Assembly (NCBI GenBank): GCA_036504855.1
Contig: DASXUL010000165.1
Location: forward strand, 1-13,125
Length of the DNA stretch: 13,125 nucleotides
Source of the DNA: DASXUL01 sp036504855
Lineage (GTDB): Bacteria; Armatimonadota; DTGP01; JAKQQT01
Reading direction: 5' to 3'
In this document: in pieces, positions 1 through 5,503 of the stretch
Numbering within the stretch: position 1 is the first letter of the stretch
How the letters are laid out: each line of letters begins with the position of its first letter
Program-made: the position numbers and the translations under genes
The notes under the pieces: generated by a model
The model's database searches: none
Told to the model about the DNA's origin: nothing
What the model saw: the letters and a program-made list of their open reading frames with translations, nothing else

Positions 1-157
1 CCCGAGGCCGAGCGAAACGGGCAGGTGGCAGGAGGATCCGGCGGGTTCGATGCCGCTGCCGTATCGGGCGCGCCGGTCCGACGAACCACCCGCCCGTTGC
101 AGCCGGCCGAAGCCCGGAACAGATTCTGTTAGGCGCTCTAAAGCGAAAGGACCGACC

Positions 158-379
158 ATGCACGACTATATGAAGCCGCAGGGCGCCGCCGAGGCGACGC
201 TGCCGCGGCCGCGAACAGCCGTCCGGCCCCCCGCCCGGCTCGGGTGGGTCAGCCGCCTGGCCCGGCTCGCCGCGCGCACAACCGCAGAAGCGCCGGCCGA
301 GCACTGGCTTGTTAACGAACGCAACTTCGCCGCGCTGGCGCTGGGGGCGATGGCCGCCCAGATGCGCGGTGACCGCTGA
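158..379 (+). CDS. Small basic hypothetical protein (73 aa)
   Basis: I do not recognise this protein. The start at 158 is chosen because AAAGG lies 7 bases upstream; the frame is open further upstream but with no comparable ribosome-binding site. The product begins MHDYMKPQ, has a Pro/Ala/Arg-rich middle with 'RLARLAARTTAEAPAE', and ends in a short hydrophobic stretch ('NFAALALGAMAAQM') before a charged tail. The hydrophobic part is short for a membrane helix, so it may be an amphipathic helix. A second small gene with a similar design (MH start, Arg/Pro-rich body, hydrophobic C-terminal segment) follows 165 bases downstream on the same strand, so the two may be related or work together. Existence is supported only by the ribosome-binding site and this parallel. 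Confidence 0.5.
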   Translation: MHDYMKPQGAAEATLPRPRTAVRPPARLGWVSRLARLAARTTAEAPAEHWLVNERNFAALALGAMAAQMRGDR

Positions 380-444
380 ACCCGGCGAACGGCACGCTCG
401 TTTGCCATCGGAGCGCGCGTAAATCGAGCTCCGCATTTCGTGAA

Positions 445-521
445 ACTTCGGCCCCAGCGGGCCGTATGAAGAGACTGAGGGGCCGAGACAGGCCCGAAGT
501 AAAGAGCCTCGGACCAGAGGC
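445..521 (+). promoter_or_regulatory. Possible structured 5' leader of the gene at 545
   Basis: The intergenic stretch before the second small gene can fold. ACTTCGG (445-451) is the exact complement of CCGAAGT (494-500). GGCCCC (450-455) can instead pair with GGGGCC (479-484); the two pairings share bases 450-451 and so compete at that edge. GCCTC (506-510) pairs with GAGGC (517-521), ending 10 bases before the ribosome-binding site at 532-537. This could be a regulatory leader, but I match it to no known riboswitch class, and GC-rich DNA folds easily by chance. Confidence 0.25.
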
Positions 522-544
522 CACACTGCCTAAGGAGAACCGCA

Positions 545-880
545 ATGCACGCTAGCACGAATACGCGCCGCACCGCTGTGCCCCCGGCCCGGCGTATGCG
601 GCTCCGGCCCCTCGCGGCGGCCGTCAACCGGCGCCGCGCGGAACCCAGTTGGAAGGATCAGGCCCGGGCCGCCTTGGCGACCCCCGTGGCCGTTGAAGCG
701 GCTGCCGTCAGCTCCCTCCGTCAGCCGGTTGCGTGGGAAACCGCCGCCGGCTATGCGGAGGCTGCCGGAAAGCCCATCCCACCCGTCCGCCGCCACGATT
801 GGGAGTGGTGGCAGGCGGTAGCCCCGGCGCTCATCGCCATCGGCGCGGTTGCGCAGTTGGTGATGTCCATGCAATGGTAA
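545..880 (+). CDS. Small hypothetical protein with C-terminal hydrophobic anchor (111 aa)
   Basis: I do not recognise this protein. A clear AAGGAG at 532-537 sits 7 bases before the ATG, which supports translation. The first 35 residues are rich in Arg and Pro. The middle is alanine-rich ('AALATPVAVEAAAVSSL'). Near the C-terminus 'HDWEWWQAVAPALIAI' leads into a hydrophobic segment of roughly 20 residues (about 88-108) ending in MSMQW, so it may be a tail-anchored membrane protein. It follows the similar small gene at 158-379, and a strong hairpin terminator begins about 20 bases after its stop. The bulk composition could also arise from random GC-rich reading, so confidence rests on the ribosome-binding site, the tail and the terminator placement. 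Confidence 0.55.
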   Translation: MHASTNTRRTAVPPARRMRLRPLAAAVNRRRAEPSWKDQARAALATPVAVEAAAVSSLRQPVAWETAAGYAEAAGKPIPPVRRHDWEWWQAVAPALIAIGAVAQLVMSMQW

Positions 881-900
881 AGCGCGAACCGGAGCGAAAG

Positions 901-936
901 AAGGGCGGGCCTCTCCATTAGGAAAGGCCCGCCCTT
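901..936. terminator. Bidirectional hairpin terminator
   Basis: A perfect 12-bp stem, AAGGGCGGGCCT (901-912) with AGGCCCGCCCTT (925-936), encloses a 12-base loop. It lies between the convergent genes ending at 880 (plus) and 979 (minus). The plus-strand 3' flank is CGTCATTT and the minus-strand flank is CTTTCGCTC, so neither has a long U-tract, but position and stem strength fit a shared terminator. Confidence 0.8.
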
Positions 937-978
937 CGTCATTTGGCGCGCGGGAGCCATCGCGGCGCCCTGTTTGTG

Positions 979-1653
979 TCAGGGCGTCGCCGGTTTCGCC
1001 GGGATGGCCTCGAGGCTGATCGTAACGTCCACGTCGGTTCCGATGTCCATGGCGCCGTTCGCCAGCTTGTCGGTTCCGCCCACTCCGAAGTCGGTTCGGT
1101 TGAGGCGGATGCCGGTCTCCAGGCCGATCCGGGAGCCGCCGAAAGCGTCCCTAATCGGTCCGCTGACGCGGAACGGAAGGGAGATGGCCTTGGTGACGCC
1201 GTGGATGGTCAGGTCGCCATCGGCCACATACGAGCCGCGCTTGCCCTTCCGTACCTTCGTGCTCTGGAAGGTGAGCGTTGGGTATTTCGCCACGTCGAAG
1301 TAGTTCGCGCTGCGGAGGTCATCGTCACGCATCTTCACGTTGGTGTCCACGCTGGCCGCCTGCATGGTGAACTGCACGGACGAGTTTTCCGGATGGGCGG
1401 CGTCCGCCGAGATGGCGCCGGCAATATCGTCGAACCGGCCCCGAACGGTGCTGATGCCGAAGTGGCGGATTGCGAAATTGACGTTGGTATGGGCCGGATC
1501 GACGGCCCATGCGCCGGTAAGTGGAGCGATTGGGGCAGACGCGAGACCAGGAGTCTGCGCGTGCGTGGCGGGAGCGCTCCAGTTTCCGAGCGCCGCCAGT
1601 CCGAGTGCCAGCCCCGCGGCGGCAATGGCTAACGTTTTGGCTGTTCGTTTCAT
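979..1653 (-). CDS. YceI family exported protein
   Basis: YceI-family lipocalin-like beta-barrel proteins bind polyprenyl or quinone-like lipids in the periplasm, and the family is linked to isoprenoid and stress functions. The 224-aa product has a signal peptide (KRT, then a hydrophobic Ala/Leu core, probable cleavage after 'ATHA' near residue 32). The YceI domain runs from about residue 48, 'WAVDPAHTNVNFAIRHFG', through the typical 'DGDLTIHGVTKAISLPF' to the end. An in-frame TTG lies three codons upstream, but GGAAAGG sits only about 1 base before it and about 10 before the ATG at 1653, so I use the ATG. The gene lies downstream of doxX, the FMN reductase and marR on the same strand and is probably the last member of that unit. 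The gap to doxX has an 8-bp hairpin at 1670-1688 touching the ribosome-binding site. Confidence 0.93.
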   Translation of the reverse strand: MKRTAKTLAIAAAGLALGLAALGNWSAPATHAQTPGLASAPIAPLTGAWAVDPAHTNVNFAIRHFGISTVRGRFDDIAGAISADAAHPENSSVQFTMQAASVDTNVKMRDDDLRSANYFDVAKYPTLTFQSTKVRKGKRGSYVADGDLTIHGVTKAISLPFRVSGPIRDAFGGSRIGLETGIRLNRTDFGVGGTDKLANGAMDIGTDVDVTISLEAIPAKPATP

Positions 1654-1715
1654 AGGGCTCAAACCTTTCCGCCCGCGATACGCAGGCGTGAGTATGCCAG
1701 AATTGGCGGTAATCG

Positions 1716-2186
1716 CTATTCCAGTCCGTGAGCAATCCGCTTCACGGCGGCCGACTCAGTCAGCGGCAGAAGGCGCACGGCCGCGAATTGGCCGGGCCCG
1801 GCGATGAGAATGGGGACGAGCAGGCCGATGAGCGCCAGGCAGAACTCATAGCCCTTATCCTGCAGGAAGAAGCCATTGCGGCCGTGGACTTGCGCGATAG
1901 CGGTCAGCATCACCACAATCAGCACGCCGGCCGAGAAGCGAGAGAGGAAGCCGAAGACAAGCCCCAGCCCGCCGAAGAACTCGCCGATGGCAACGAGTAG
2001 CCCAACCACGCCTCCGCCTCCCGGGCCCTGCGGGCTCATCACGCCGGACAGCCCCGGCCCGCCGAAGGCCCCAAACATCTTCTGTGAGCCGTGCATCACG
2101 AAGATGATGCCGACTATCACGCGCGCTGCGAACAGCGCCCAGTTGACCTCAGGCCGGTTCACCGGCCGCTCGGTTCCGTTCTGCAT
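1716..2186 (-). CDS. DoxX family membrane protein
   Basis: A four-helix inner-membrane protein of the DoxX family, which includes quinol-oxidase subunits and proteins tied to redox and sulfur stress. Hydrophobic segments lie near residues 16-33, 60-80, 83-100 and 114-132. The family signatures 'VMHGSQKMFGAFGGPG' after helix 1 and 'HGRNGFF...GYEFCLALIGL' before and within helix 4 are visible, with a glycine-rich loop between helices 1 and 2. Two ATGs are possible: 2192 has AGGA directly abutting it, while 2186 has AGGA six bases upstream, so I prefer 2186 (156 aa). It lies between the FMN reductase gene and yceI on the same strand; this grouping with a MarR regulator suggests a role in quinone or oxidative stress. 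The catalytic activity of this member cannot be told from sequence. Confidence 0.92.
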   Translation of the reverse strand: MQNGTERPVNRPEVNWALFAARVIVGIIFVMHGSQKMFGAFGGPGLSGVMSPQGPGGGGVVGLLVAIGEFFGGLGLVFGFLSRFSAGVLIVVMLTAIAQVHGRNGFFLQDKGYEFCLALIGLLVPILIAGPGQFAAVRLLPLTESAAVKRIAHGLE

Positions 2187-2204
2187 CGTCATTCCTTTCT
2201 GTTT

Positions 2205-2220
2205 GGGCCGTTTTCGGCCC
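2205..2220 (-). other. Short intergenic hairpin before doxX
   Basis: GGGCCG (2205-2210) and CGGCCC (2215-2220) form a perfect 6-bp stem with a TTTT loop on the plus strand (AAAA on the transcribed minus strand). It lies in the gap between the FMN reductase and doxX, about 12 bases upstream of the doxX start region. It lacks a following U-tract, so a processing or mRNA-stability element is more likely than a full terminator. Confidence 0.4.
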
Positions 2221-2239
2221 TGAGCGCCAGCGGATGTCT

Positions 2240-2809
2240 TCAGGCCGCGCTTCGCAGCGGCTTCAGAGCTTCGGCCCAGCGGTACAACTCGCTCAGCATC
2301 TCGGCGGCGGACTTCTCGTGGATCTCAGTGGCCGCGAAGGCGCCCGCATCGTCGATGAACTGCGCGAAAAGGGGGATCGGCACCGCCTCCACGAGGGGAA
2401 CCATCTTCAGGGCGGTTACGGTTAGCTTCGTCATCTGTACCGAGCGGAGCCCGCCGGAGATGCCGCCGTAGCTCACGAAGCCCACCGGTTTGTAGTTCCA
2501 CTCGTTGTACAGGTAGTTGAGAGCGTTCAGGAGCGACGGCGGGGGCCCGAAATTGTACTCCGGCGTAACGAACACAAACGCGTCGGCTCCGCTCACTGTC
2601 TCGCTCCACCGCTTCGTGTGTTCGTGTTGATATTGCATGAGCCGCGGGTGCATCGGCTCGTCCAGAATTGGCAGGTTCACCTCGGCGAGGTCCACCAGCG
2701 CGGCGTCGAATTTCCCGTGGTTAACGGCGAACGCGTGGAACCAGTTTCCAACTGCAGGGCCCAACCGCCCCGGCCGGGTGCTCGCGATGACCGTGATGAG
2801 CTTCGGCAT
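2240..2809 (-). CDS. NAD(P)H-dependent FMN reductase family protein
   Basis: A flavodoxin-fold oxidoreductase of the NADPH-dependent FMN reductase family (189 aa, normal length), whose members reduce FMN, quinones or azo compounds with NAD(P)H. Visible motifs are the phosphate-binding loop 'ASTRPGRLGPAV' (residues 9-20), the flavin-contacting 'TPEYNFGPPPSLLNALNYL' (82-100) and 'SYGGISGG' (113-120). The start has an excellent GAGGAGG site eight bases upstream. The promoter region carries the same 17-bp site as the marR promoter, so repression by the upstream MarR regulator is likely. It is followed on the same strand by doxX and yceI. Substrate is not determinable; quinone or flavin reduction during redox stress is the inferred role. 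Confidence 0.93.
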   Translation of the reverse strand: MPKLITVIASTRPGRLGPAVGNWFHAFAVNHGKFDAALVDLAEVNLPILDEPMHPRLMQYQHEHTKRWSETVSGADAFVFVTPEYNFGPPPSLLNALNYLYNEWNYKPVGFVSYGGISGGLRSVQMTKLTVTALKMVPLVEAVPIPLFAQFIDDAGAFAATEIHEKSAAEMLSELYRWAEALKPLRSAA

Positions 2810-2844
2810 AGTCCGTCCTCCTCTCGTTACTGATGCAGATATGT

Positions 2845-2863
2845 AATATACACAACTGAACTA
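2845..2863 (-). promoter_or_regulatory. MarR operator and -10 region of the FMN reductase gene
   Basis: TATACACAACTGAACTA (2847-2863, plus strand) matches the site over the marR promoter in 15 of 17 positions. On the minus strand it reads TAGTTCAGTTGTGTATA and runs into TATATT (2850-2845), a plausible -10 box, in the same geometry as at marR. No good -35 is visible 16-18 bases upstream, so the promoter may be weak or need activation. Confidence 0.6.
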
Positions 2864-2879
2864 ATGTCTCTAAGACGCG

Positions 2880-2912
2880 CCCGGCGAGGCCTCACTTCGG
2901 CTCCTCGCCGGG
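2880..2912 (-). terminator. Hairpin after marR
   Basis: A perfect 10-bp stem, CCCGGCGAGG (2880-2889) with CCTCGCCGGG (2903-2912), has a 13-base loop and starts directly after the marR stop codon. The minus-strand 3' flank (CGCGTCTTAG) is not U-rich, so it may terminate only partly or protect the transcript end. It separates marR from the promoter and operator of the reductase gene. Confidence 0.55.
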
Positions 2913-3353
2913 CTACTTACCGTTCAGCAGGACCAACAGGCGCCGCAGGGCGGAACGGTCTTCCTCGCCGAACGGGGCAAAGACCTCCCGGGTTGCCGAC
3001 TCCAGCGCCTTGCGGCCGGTGGCGTGCGCCGCGCAACCGGTCTCCGTCAACTGGACCAGCGTGCCGCGCCGGTCATCCGGATCGGCAATTCGGCGCACAA
3101 CCAGCTCCGCTTCCAATTTGTCGACAAGCTGGGTGACGTTCGACCGCACGCAGTGGAGCAAGTCCGCGAGCGCCCCCAGTGATACGGGGGATTCCGCCTT
3201 CACCAGAACGTCCAGCGTCCGCCATTTCATGAACGTCAGTCCGGCGGCGGCCAGATCGTCGTCCAGGCGCGATTCGGCGAAGCGCCCGCTCCTGATGAGC
3301 AGCGTTAGGAGACCGATGGCGCCTTCGGTGGGGCACTGACCAAAATCGTTCAT
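2913..3353 (-). CDS. MarR family transcriptional regulator
   Basis: A winged-helix repressor of the MarR family (146 aa from the ATG at 3353). The DNA-binding core runs from about residue 57, 'VSLGALADLLHCVRSNVTQLVDKLEAE', to the wing 'DPDDRRGTLVQLTETG' (91-106), flanked by dimerisation helices. Cysteines are at 7, 68 and 107. Cys7 near the N-terminus recalls sensor cysteines of redox-responsive MarR proteins such as OhrR and QsrR, and Cys68 lies in the DNA-binding region; redox sensing is inference. A GTG at 3368 would add five residues, but it overlaps a perfect TATAAT, so the ATG is preferred, perhaps on a leaderless mRNA. A near-identical 17-bp site lies over its own promoter and before the reductase gene downstream, indicating autoregulation and control of the reductase-doxX-yceI unit. 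Confidence 0.93.
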   Translation of the reverse strand: MNDFGQCPTEGAIGLLTLLIRSGRFAESRLDDDLAAAGLTFMKWRTLDVLVKAESPVSLGALADLLHCVRSNVTQLVDKLEAELVVRRIADPDDRRGTLVQLTETGCAAHATGRKALESATREVFAPFGEEDRSALRRLLVLLNGK

Positions 3354-3359
3354 ACCTGC

Positions 3360-3388
3360 ATTATACACACATGAACTACATTCGTCCA
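3360..3388 (-). promoter_or_regulatory. marR promoter with overlapping operator
   Basis: On the minus strand, TGGACG (3388-3383, four of six matches to TTGACA) and a perfect TATAAT (3365-3360) are 17 bases apart. The 17-bp site TATACACACATGAACTA (3362-3378, plus strand) covers the spacer and part of the -10, where a bound repressor would block polymerase. The expected start of transcription falls at or within a few bases of the ATG at 3353. Confidence 0.7.
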
Positions 3389-3423
3389 GTCTTTCCGGCG
3401 GGTTGAGGGCGCAAAAATGGAAA

Positions 3424-3457
3424 CCGGCCCCGCCTTCAGTAATGAAAGCGGGGCCGG
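3424..3457 (-). terminator. Intrinsic terminator of the sigma-factor operon
   Basis: CCGGCCCCGC (3424-3433) and GCGGGGCCGG (3448-3457) form a perfect 10-bp stem with a 14-base loop. On the minus strand it is followed by TTTCCATTTTTG, a T-rich tail, so it reads as an intrinsic terminator for minus-strand transcripts coming from the gene ending at 3610. It also shields the marR promoter just beyond it. Confidence 0.75.
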
Positions 3458-3479
3458 ACGGTTACTGTTTGGGTCTAGA

Positions 3480-3587
3480 GGCTAACGCCTCCAGGCGGAG
3501 GGGGTTAGCCCCTACAGTCACCTCGACTGTCAGATTCTACCAAGTTTGCATCCCTCCTTTCGTGGTCTACTTATGTATACCACGAAA
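3480..3587. repeat. Cluster of three intergenic hairpins
   Basis: Three palindromes follow one another. (a) GGCTAAC (3480-3486) with GTTAGCC (3504-3510), extended inside by CCTCC/GGAGG around an AGGC loop. (b) ACAGTC (3514-3519) with GACTGT (3525-3530). (c) TTTCGTGGT (3558-3566) with ACCACGAAA (3579-3587), a 9-bp stem with a 12-base loop. With the terminator at 3424-3457 they fill nearly all of the gap between marR and the Spy-like gene. They may be mRNA 3'-end structures or copies of a dispersed palindromic repeat; no coding is seen here. Confidence 0.6.
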
Positions 3588-3609
3588 CGTGGGATCGGGT
3601 TCCCGGTAT

Positions 3610-4068
3610 TTACGGCTTTCCCTCGGGGCGATCTCCGCCTCTGGGCCGGCTCCGGAAGCCTCTGGGCGTGCGGCGCTCGATGGATTCCTTCAGGCGGCCG
3701 AATTGCTCGGCCGTGAGGATCTTGCGCAGTTCCACCTGAAGCCGGAGATGCTGGGCGAGGATGTCTTTCTGGATATCGTTGATCTGGGCGTTCAGGCGGC
3801 GCGCCTGGTCCATATCGAGCGCGAAGTCCTTATACAGGTCTTCCAGCGCGCGGCGCTTATCGCGCAGGCTGCGCTCCAGTTCGCCCAACTTCGGCCCGAA
3901 CTGAGCGTGCAACGCTTGAACGCGGCGCAACTGATCGGCTGAGAGACCGAGCGACTGGTACTGCGGTCCGGGTGCGCCGGCGGGCGGCTGCGGCGGCGCC
4001 TGGGCCTGGACGGCGGACGGAGCCGCCAGAATGACGGCGGCCGCCAACGCCAAAAGCATGCGTTTCAT
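3610..4068 (-). CDS. Spy/CpxP-like periplasmic stress protein
   Basis: A 152-aa exported helical protein resembling the Spy/CpxP/CnrX-like group of periplasmic chaperones and metal-stress sensors. The signal peptide (MKRMLLALAAAVILAAPSA, probable cleavage after 'VQA' near 23) is followed by a Pro-rich linker and a long charged helical region. Two L[ST]xxQ motifs typical of this group are seen: LSADQ (42-46) and LTAEQ (118-122). The C-terminus is Arg/Gly/Pro-rich. The ATG at 4068 has AAGGAG about ten bases upstream and overlaps the stop of the anti-sigma gene in an ATGA, so translation is probably coupled. A much longer reading frame extends upstream but is anti-sigma sequence in another frame. 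Its position after an ECF sigma/anti-sigma pair suggests that it modulates or is a target of that envelope-stress circuit. Confidence 0.87.
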   Translation of the reverse strand: MKRMLLALAAAVILAAPSAVQAQAPPQPPAGAPGPQYQSLGLSADQLRRVQALHAQFGPKLGELERSLRDKRRALEDLYKDFALDMDQARRLNAQINDIQKDILAQHLRLQVELRKILTAEQFGRLKESIERRTPRGFRSRPRGGDRPEGKP

Positions 4069-4580
4069 GAGCCGGGAGCTCCTTGGTGCGATACGGTGAG
4101 CGCTTCCCAGGTGCGATCGGTCATATCGCCCATGGGGTCGTCGCTCTGGCGGGCCACCTGGCGCGCCTGGTCCAGGGTTTGGGCGATCACGCGAGCGCCG
4201 GGGGCCGCCTCCGGGGCCGGGACGTTGGGCGCGACGAGGAGGACAACGGTGGCCACTCCGGCAGCGAAGGCCGCGGCATACGGGCGGGCCGCCGGCCAGG
4301 GGAACCTGAGCTGGAACGGGCGGCGCAAGGCCTTCGGAGCGCGAACGGGGGCGGTTGCGGCGGGCTCCATCGCCAGCGCACGGGTGACCGCCCACAGTTC
4401 CGAACGGGCTTCAACCCTGGGAACCGCCGCCAGTCGTCTGCCCAAAGCGCGCTCTTCCTCCAGAAGGGCCCGGCATCCTTCGCACGTGCCCAGGTGGGAG
4501 TCGACCGCGCCCGTTTCAGCTCTGGAGAGCTGCTGCAAAGTGAAATCCATCAGTAGTGGTTGTACTTCGTTGCACGTCAT
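4065..4580 (-). CDS. Zinc-finger anti-sigma factor
   Basis: A membrane-bound anti-sigma factor of the zf-HC2/ZAS type (171 aa), expected to hold the adjacent sigma factor inactive until an envelope signal releases it. The motif H29-x3-C33-x2-C36 ('HLGTCEGC') is visible, with a further Cys at 3. A single membrane helix lies at about 100-118 ('PYAAAFAAGVATVVLLVAP'), leaving a periplasmic tail of about 50 residues. The start at 4580 has AAGGAG nine bases upstream and keeps Cys3; a later Met at residue 11 would lose it. The gene begins 65 bases inside the sigma gene and ends in a 4-base overlap with the Spy-like gene, so all three are co-translated. The signal sensed is not known from sequence. 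Confidence 0.9.
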   Translation of the reverse strand: MTCNEVQPLLMDFTLQQLSRAETGAVDSHLGTCEGCRALLEEERALGRRLAAVPRVEARSELWAVTRALAMEPAATAPVRAPKALRRPFQLRFPWPAARPYAAAFAAGVATVVLLVAPNVPAPEAAPGARVIAQTLDQARQVARQSDDPMGDMTDRTWEALTVSHQGAPGS

Positions 4581-5193
4581 CGGGCGCGTCTCCTTTCTGC
4601 GTCGTTACCATCGTGTCCCGCAGCCTGCGTCGGGCTCGGAACAGCTTGCTCTTTATATTCACTTGTGAGATGCCTGTAATGTCCTCGATCTCCGCGTAGG
4701 AGCAACCCTGCAAGTGATAGAGCGTCACCAGCAGGCGGTCGTCTGCGGAGAGGCGTTCAATGGCCGCCGCGAGAATGCGGTTGTCTTCTCGGCGCATGGC
4801 TGCGTCTTCCGGCGTCTCGGTTGCCTGGCGAAGGTCCGGCATCTCCTTATCGACCGGCGCGAGGTCCTCCCAAAAGACCTCTTTCGTGGTGCGGGCTGAG
4901 CGCATACGGTCCATCGCCATATTGGCGGCAATGCGGTACAGCCAGGTGGAAACGCGGCTCTGACCGCGGAACTCGCTGGCTTTGCGCCACACCTTCACGA
5001 AAACTTCGGGCGCAATCTCCTCAGCGTCTGAGTGATTGCCCGTCATCCGGAAGGCCAGATTATAGACCATGCGATGGTGCCGATCGAAGAGCTCTTTGAA
5101 CGCGGATTCGTCTCCCCGCGCGCACCGCTCAACCAACGCTTCATCGCTTTGAGTGCCGCTCTGCAATAATCGCCATCCTTGGGTGATCTTCAT
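4516..5193 (-). CDS. ECF-type RNA polymerase sigma factor
   Basis: A group IV (ECF) sigma-70 factor of 225 aa that redirects RNA polymerase to stress promoters. Region 2 spans about residues 31-100: 'AFKELFDRHHRMVYNLAFRM', the DAEEIAPEVFVKVW segment (compare DxxQEVF in relatives) and 'STWLYRIAANMAMDRMR'. Region 4 spans about 145-195 with the helix-turn-helix 'CSYAEIEDITGISQVNIKSKLFRARRRL'. About 30 residues rich in Thr, Asp and Gln follow region 4; this tail is where the anti-sigma gene overlaps by 65 bases. I start at the ATG at 5193 (AGAGGA about 12 bases upstream, a loose spacing). An ATG at 5274 would add 27 residues of non-family sequence and has no ribosome-binding site. The neighbours are its anti-sigma factor and a Spy-like protein. 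Confidence 0.93.
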   Translation of the reverse strand: MKITQGWRLLQSGTQSDEALVERCARGDESAFKELFDRHHRMVYNLAFRMTGNHSDAEEIAPEVFVKVWRKASEFRGQSRVSTWLYRIAANMAMDRMRSARTTKEVFWEDLAPVDKEMPDLRQATETPEDAAMRREDNRILAAAIERLSADDRLLVTLYHLQGCSYAEIEDITGISQVNIKSKLFRARRRLRDTMVTTQKGDAPDDVQRSTTTTDGFHFAAALQS

Positions 5194-5272
5194 AGCTTTA
5201 GACGGTCCTCTGCCCCGATGGTTGCGCGGCAAAGCAGCCGCCGGGCAACCGCCGCGGACGGCTCCCCAAGGC

Positions 5273-5303
5273 ATTGTGCCCGACTCAAGGCGCTTCGCGT
5301 CAA
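5273..5303 (-). promoter_or_regulatory. Possible promoter of the sigma-factor operon
   Basis: On the minus strand, TTGACG (5303-5298) and CACAAT (5278-5273) are separated by 19 bases, about 80 bases before the sigma gene start. The spacing is long and the -10 matches only four of six bases. No clear ECF-type GGAAC promoter was seen, so autoregulation is not supported by sequence. Confidence 0.3.
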
Positions 5304-5337
5304 CGCGTTCGCGTTTCGTGAGCGCGCCTCTGGTTAA

Positions 5338-5434
5338 GGGCGCCTAGCGGAAACCCATTCGGGCCTCGGCCGGCTGCGGAGGGCATGGGGGTCGTCGCTC
5401 GGCATCGGGCCCCGAAGACATGCGTTAGGCGCCC
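5338..5434. repeat. Imperfect palindrome ending in GTTAGGC
   Basis: GGGCGCCTA (5338-5346) is the exact inverse of TAGGCGCCC (5426-5434), and TTCGGGCC inside the left arm is mirrored by GGCCCCGAA inside the right with one bulged base. The right end holds GTTAGGC, fitting the GTTRRRY core of integron attC sites, but the opposite core reads GCCTAGC rather than RYYYAAC. There is no integrase or cassette array, so this is only an attC-like shape. It lies in the gap of about 300 bases between the divergent sigma and padR units, which otherwise holds only the promoters listed. Confidence 0.35.
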
Positions 5435-5503
5435 GATGCGTCACTTCGCGCTGGCCCTCGCCGCGCCCGATTTCACTCATGTTGTTGAACCCCTCGCGGT
5501 CCC

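Noticed and set aside
511..530. GGACCAGAGGCCACACTGCC resembles part of a cobalamin riboswitch
   Set aside because: The other conserved boxes of that riboswitch are absent in order and spacing, and the downstream gene is not a cobalamin gene.
166..627. 153-residue minus-strand frame across the small-protein region
   Set aside because: No ribosome-binding site recognised and Arg/Ala/Ser-rich shadow composition; the plus frames have ribosome-binding sites and a terminator after them. Not fully excluded.
943..1632. 229-residue plus-strand frame opposite yceI
   Set aside because: The minus strand has a signal peptide and full YceI domain; the plus frame shows no family features and starts beside the terminator.
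3480..3510. CRISPR-like or attC reading of the GGCTAAC...GTTAGCC palindrome
   Set aside because: One palindrome with no repeat-spacer periodicity, and the cores do not fit RYYYAAC/GTTRRRY.
5194..5274. Longer sigma factor starting at the ATG at 5274
   Set aside because: No ribosome-binding site, overlaps the only -10 candidate, and the added 27 residues do not look like sigma sequence.
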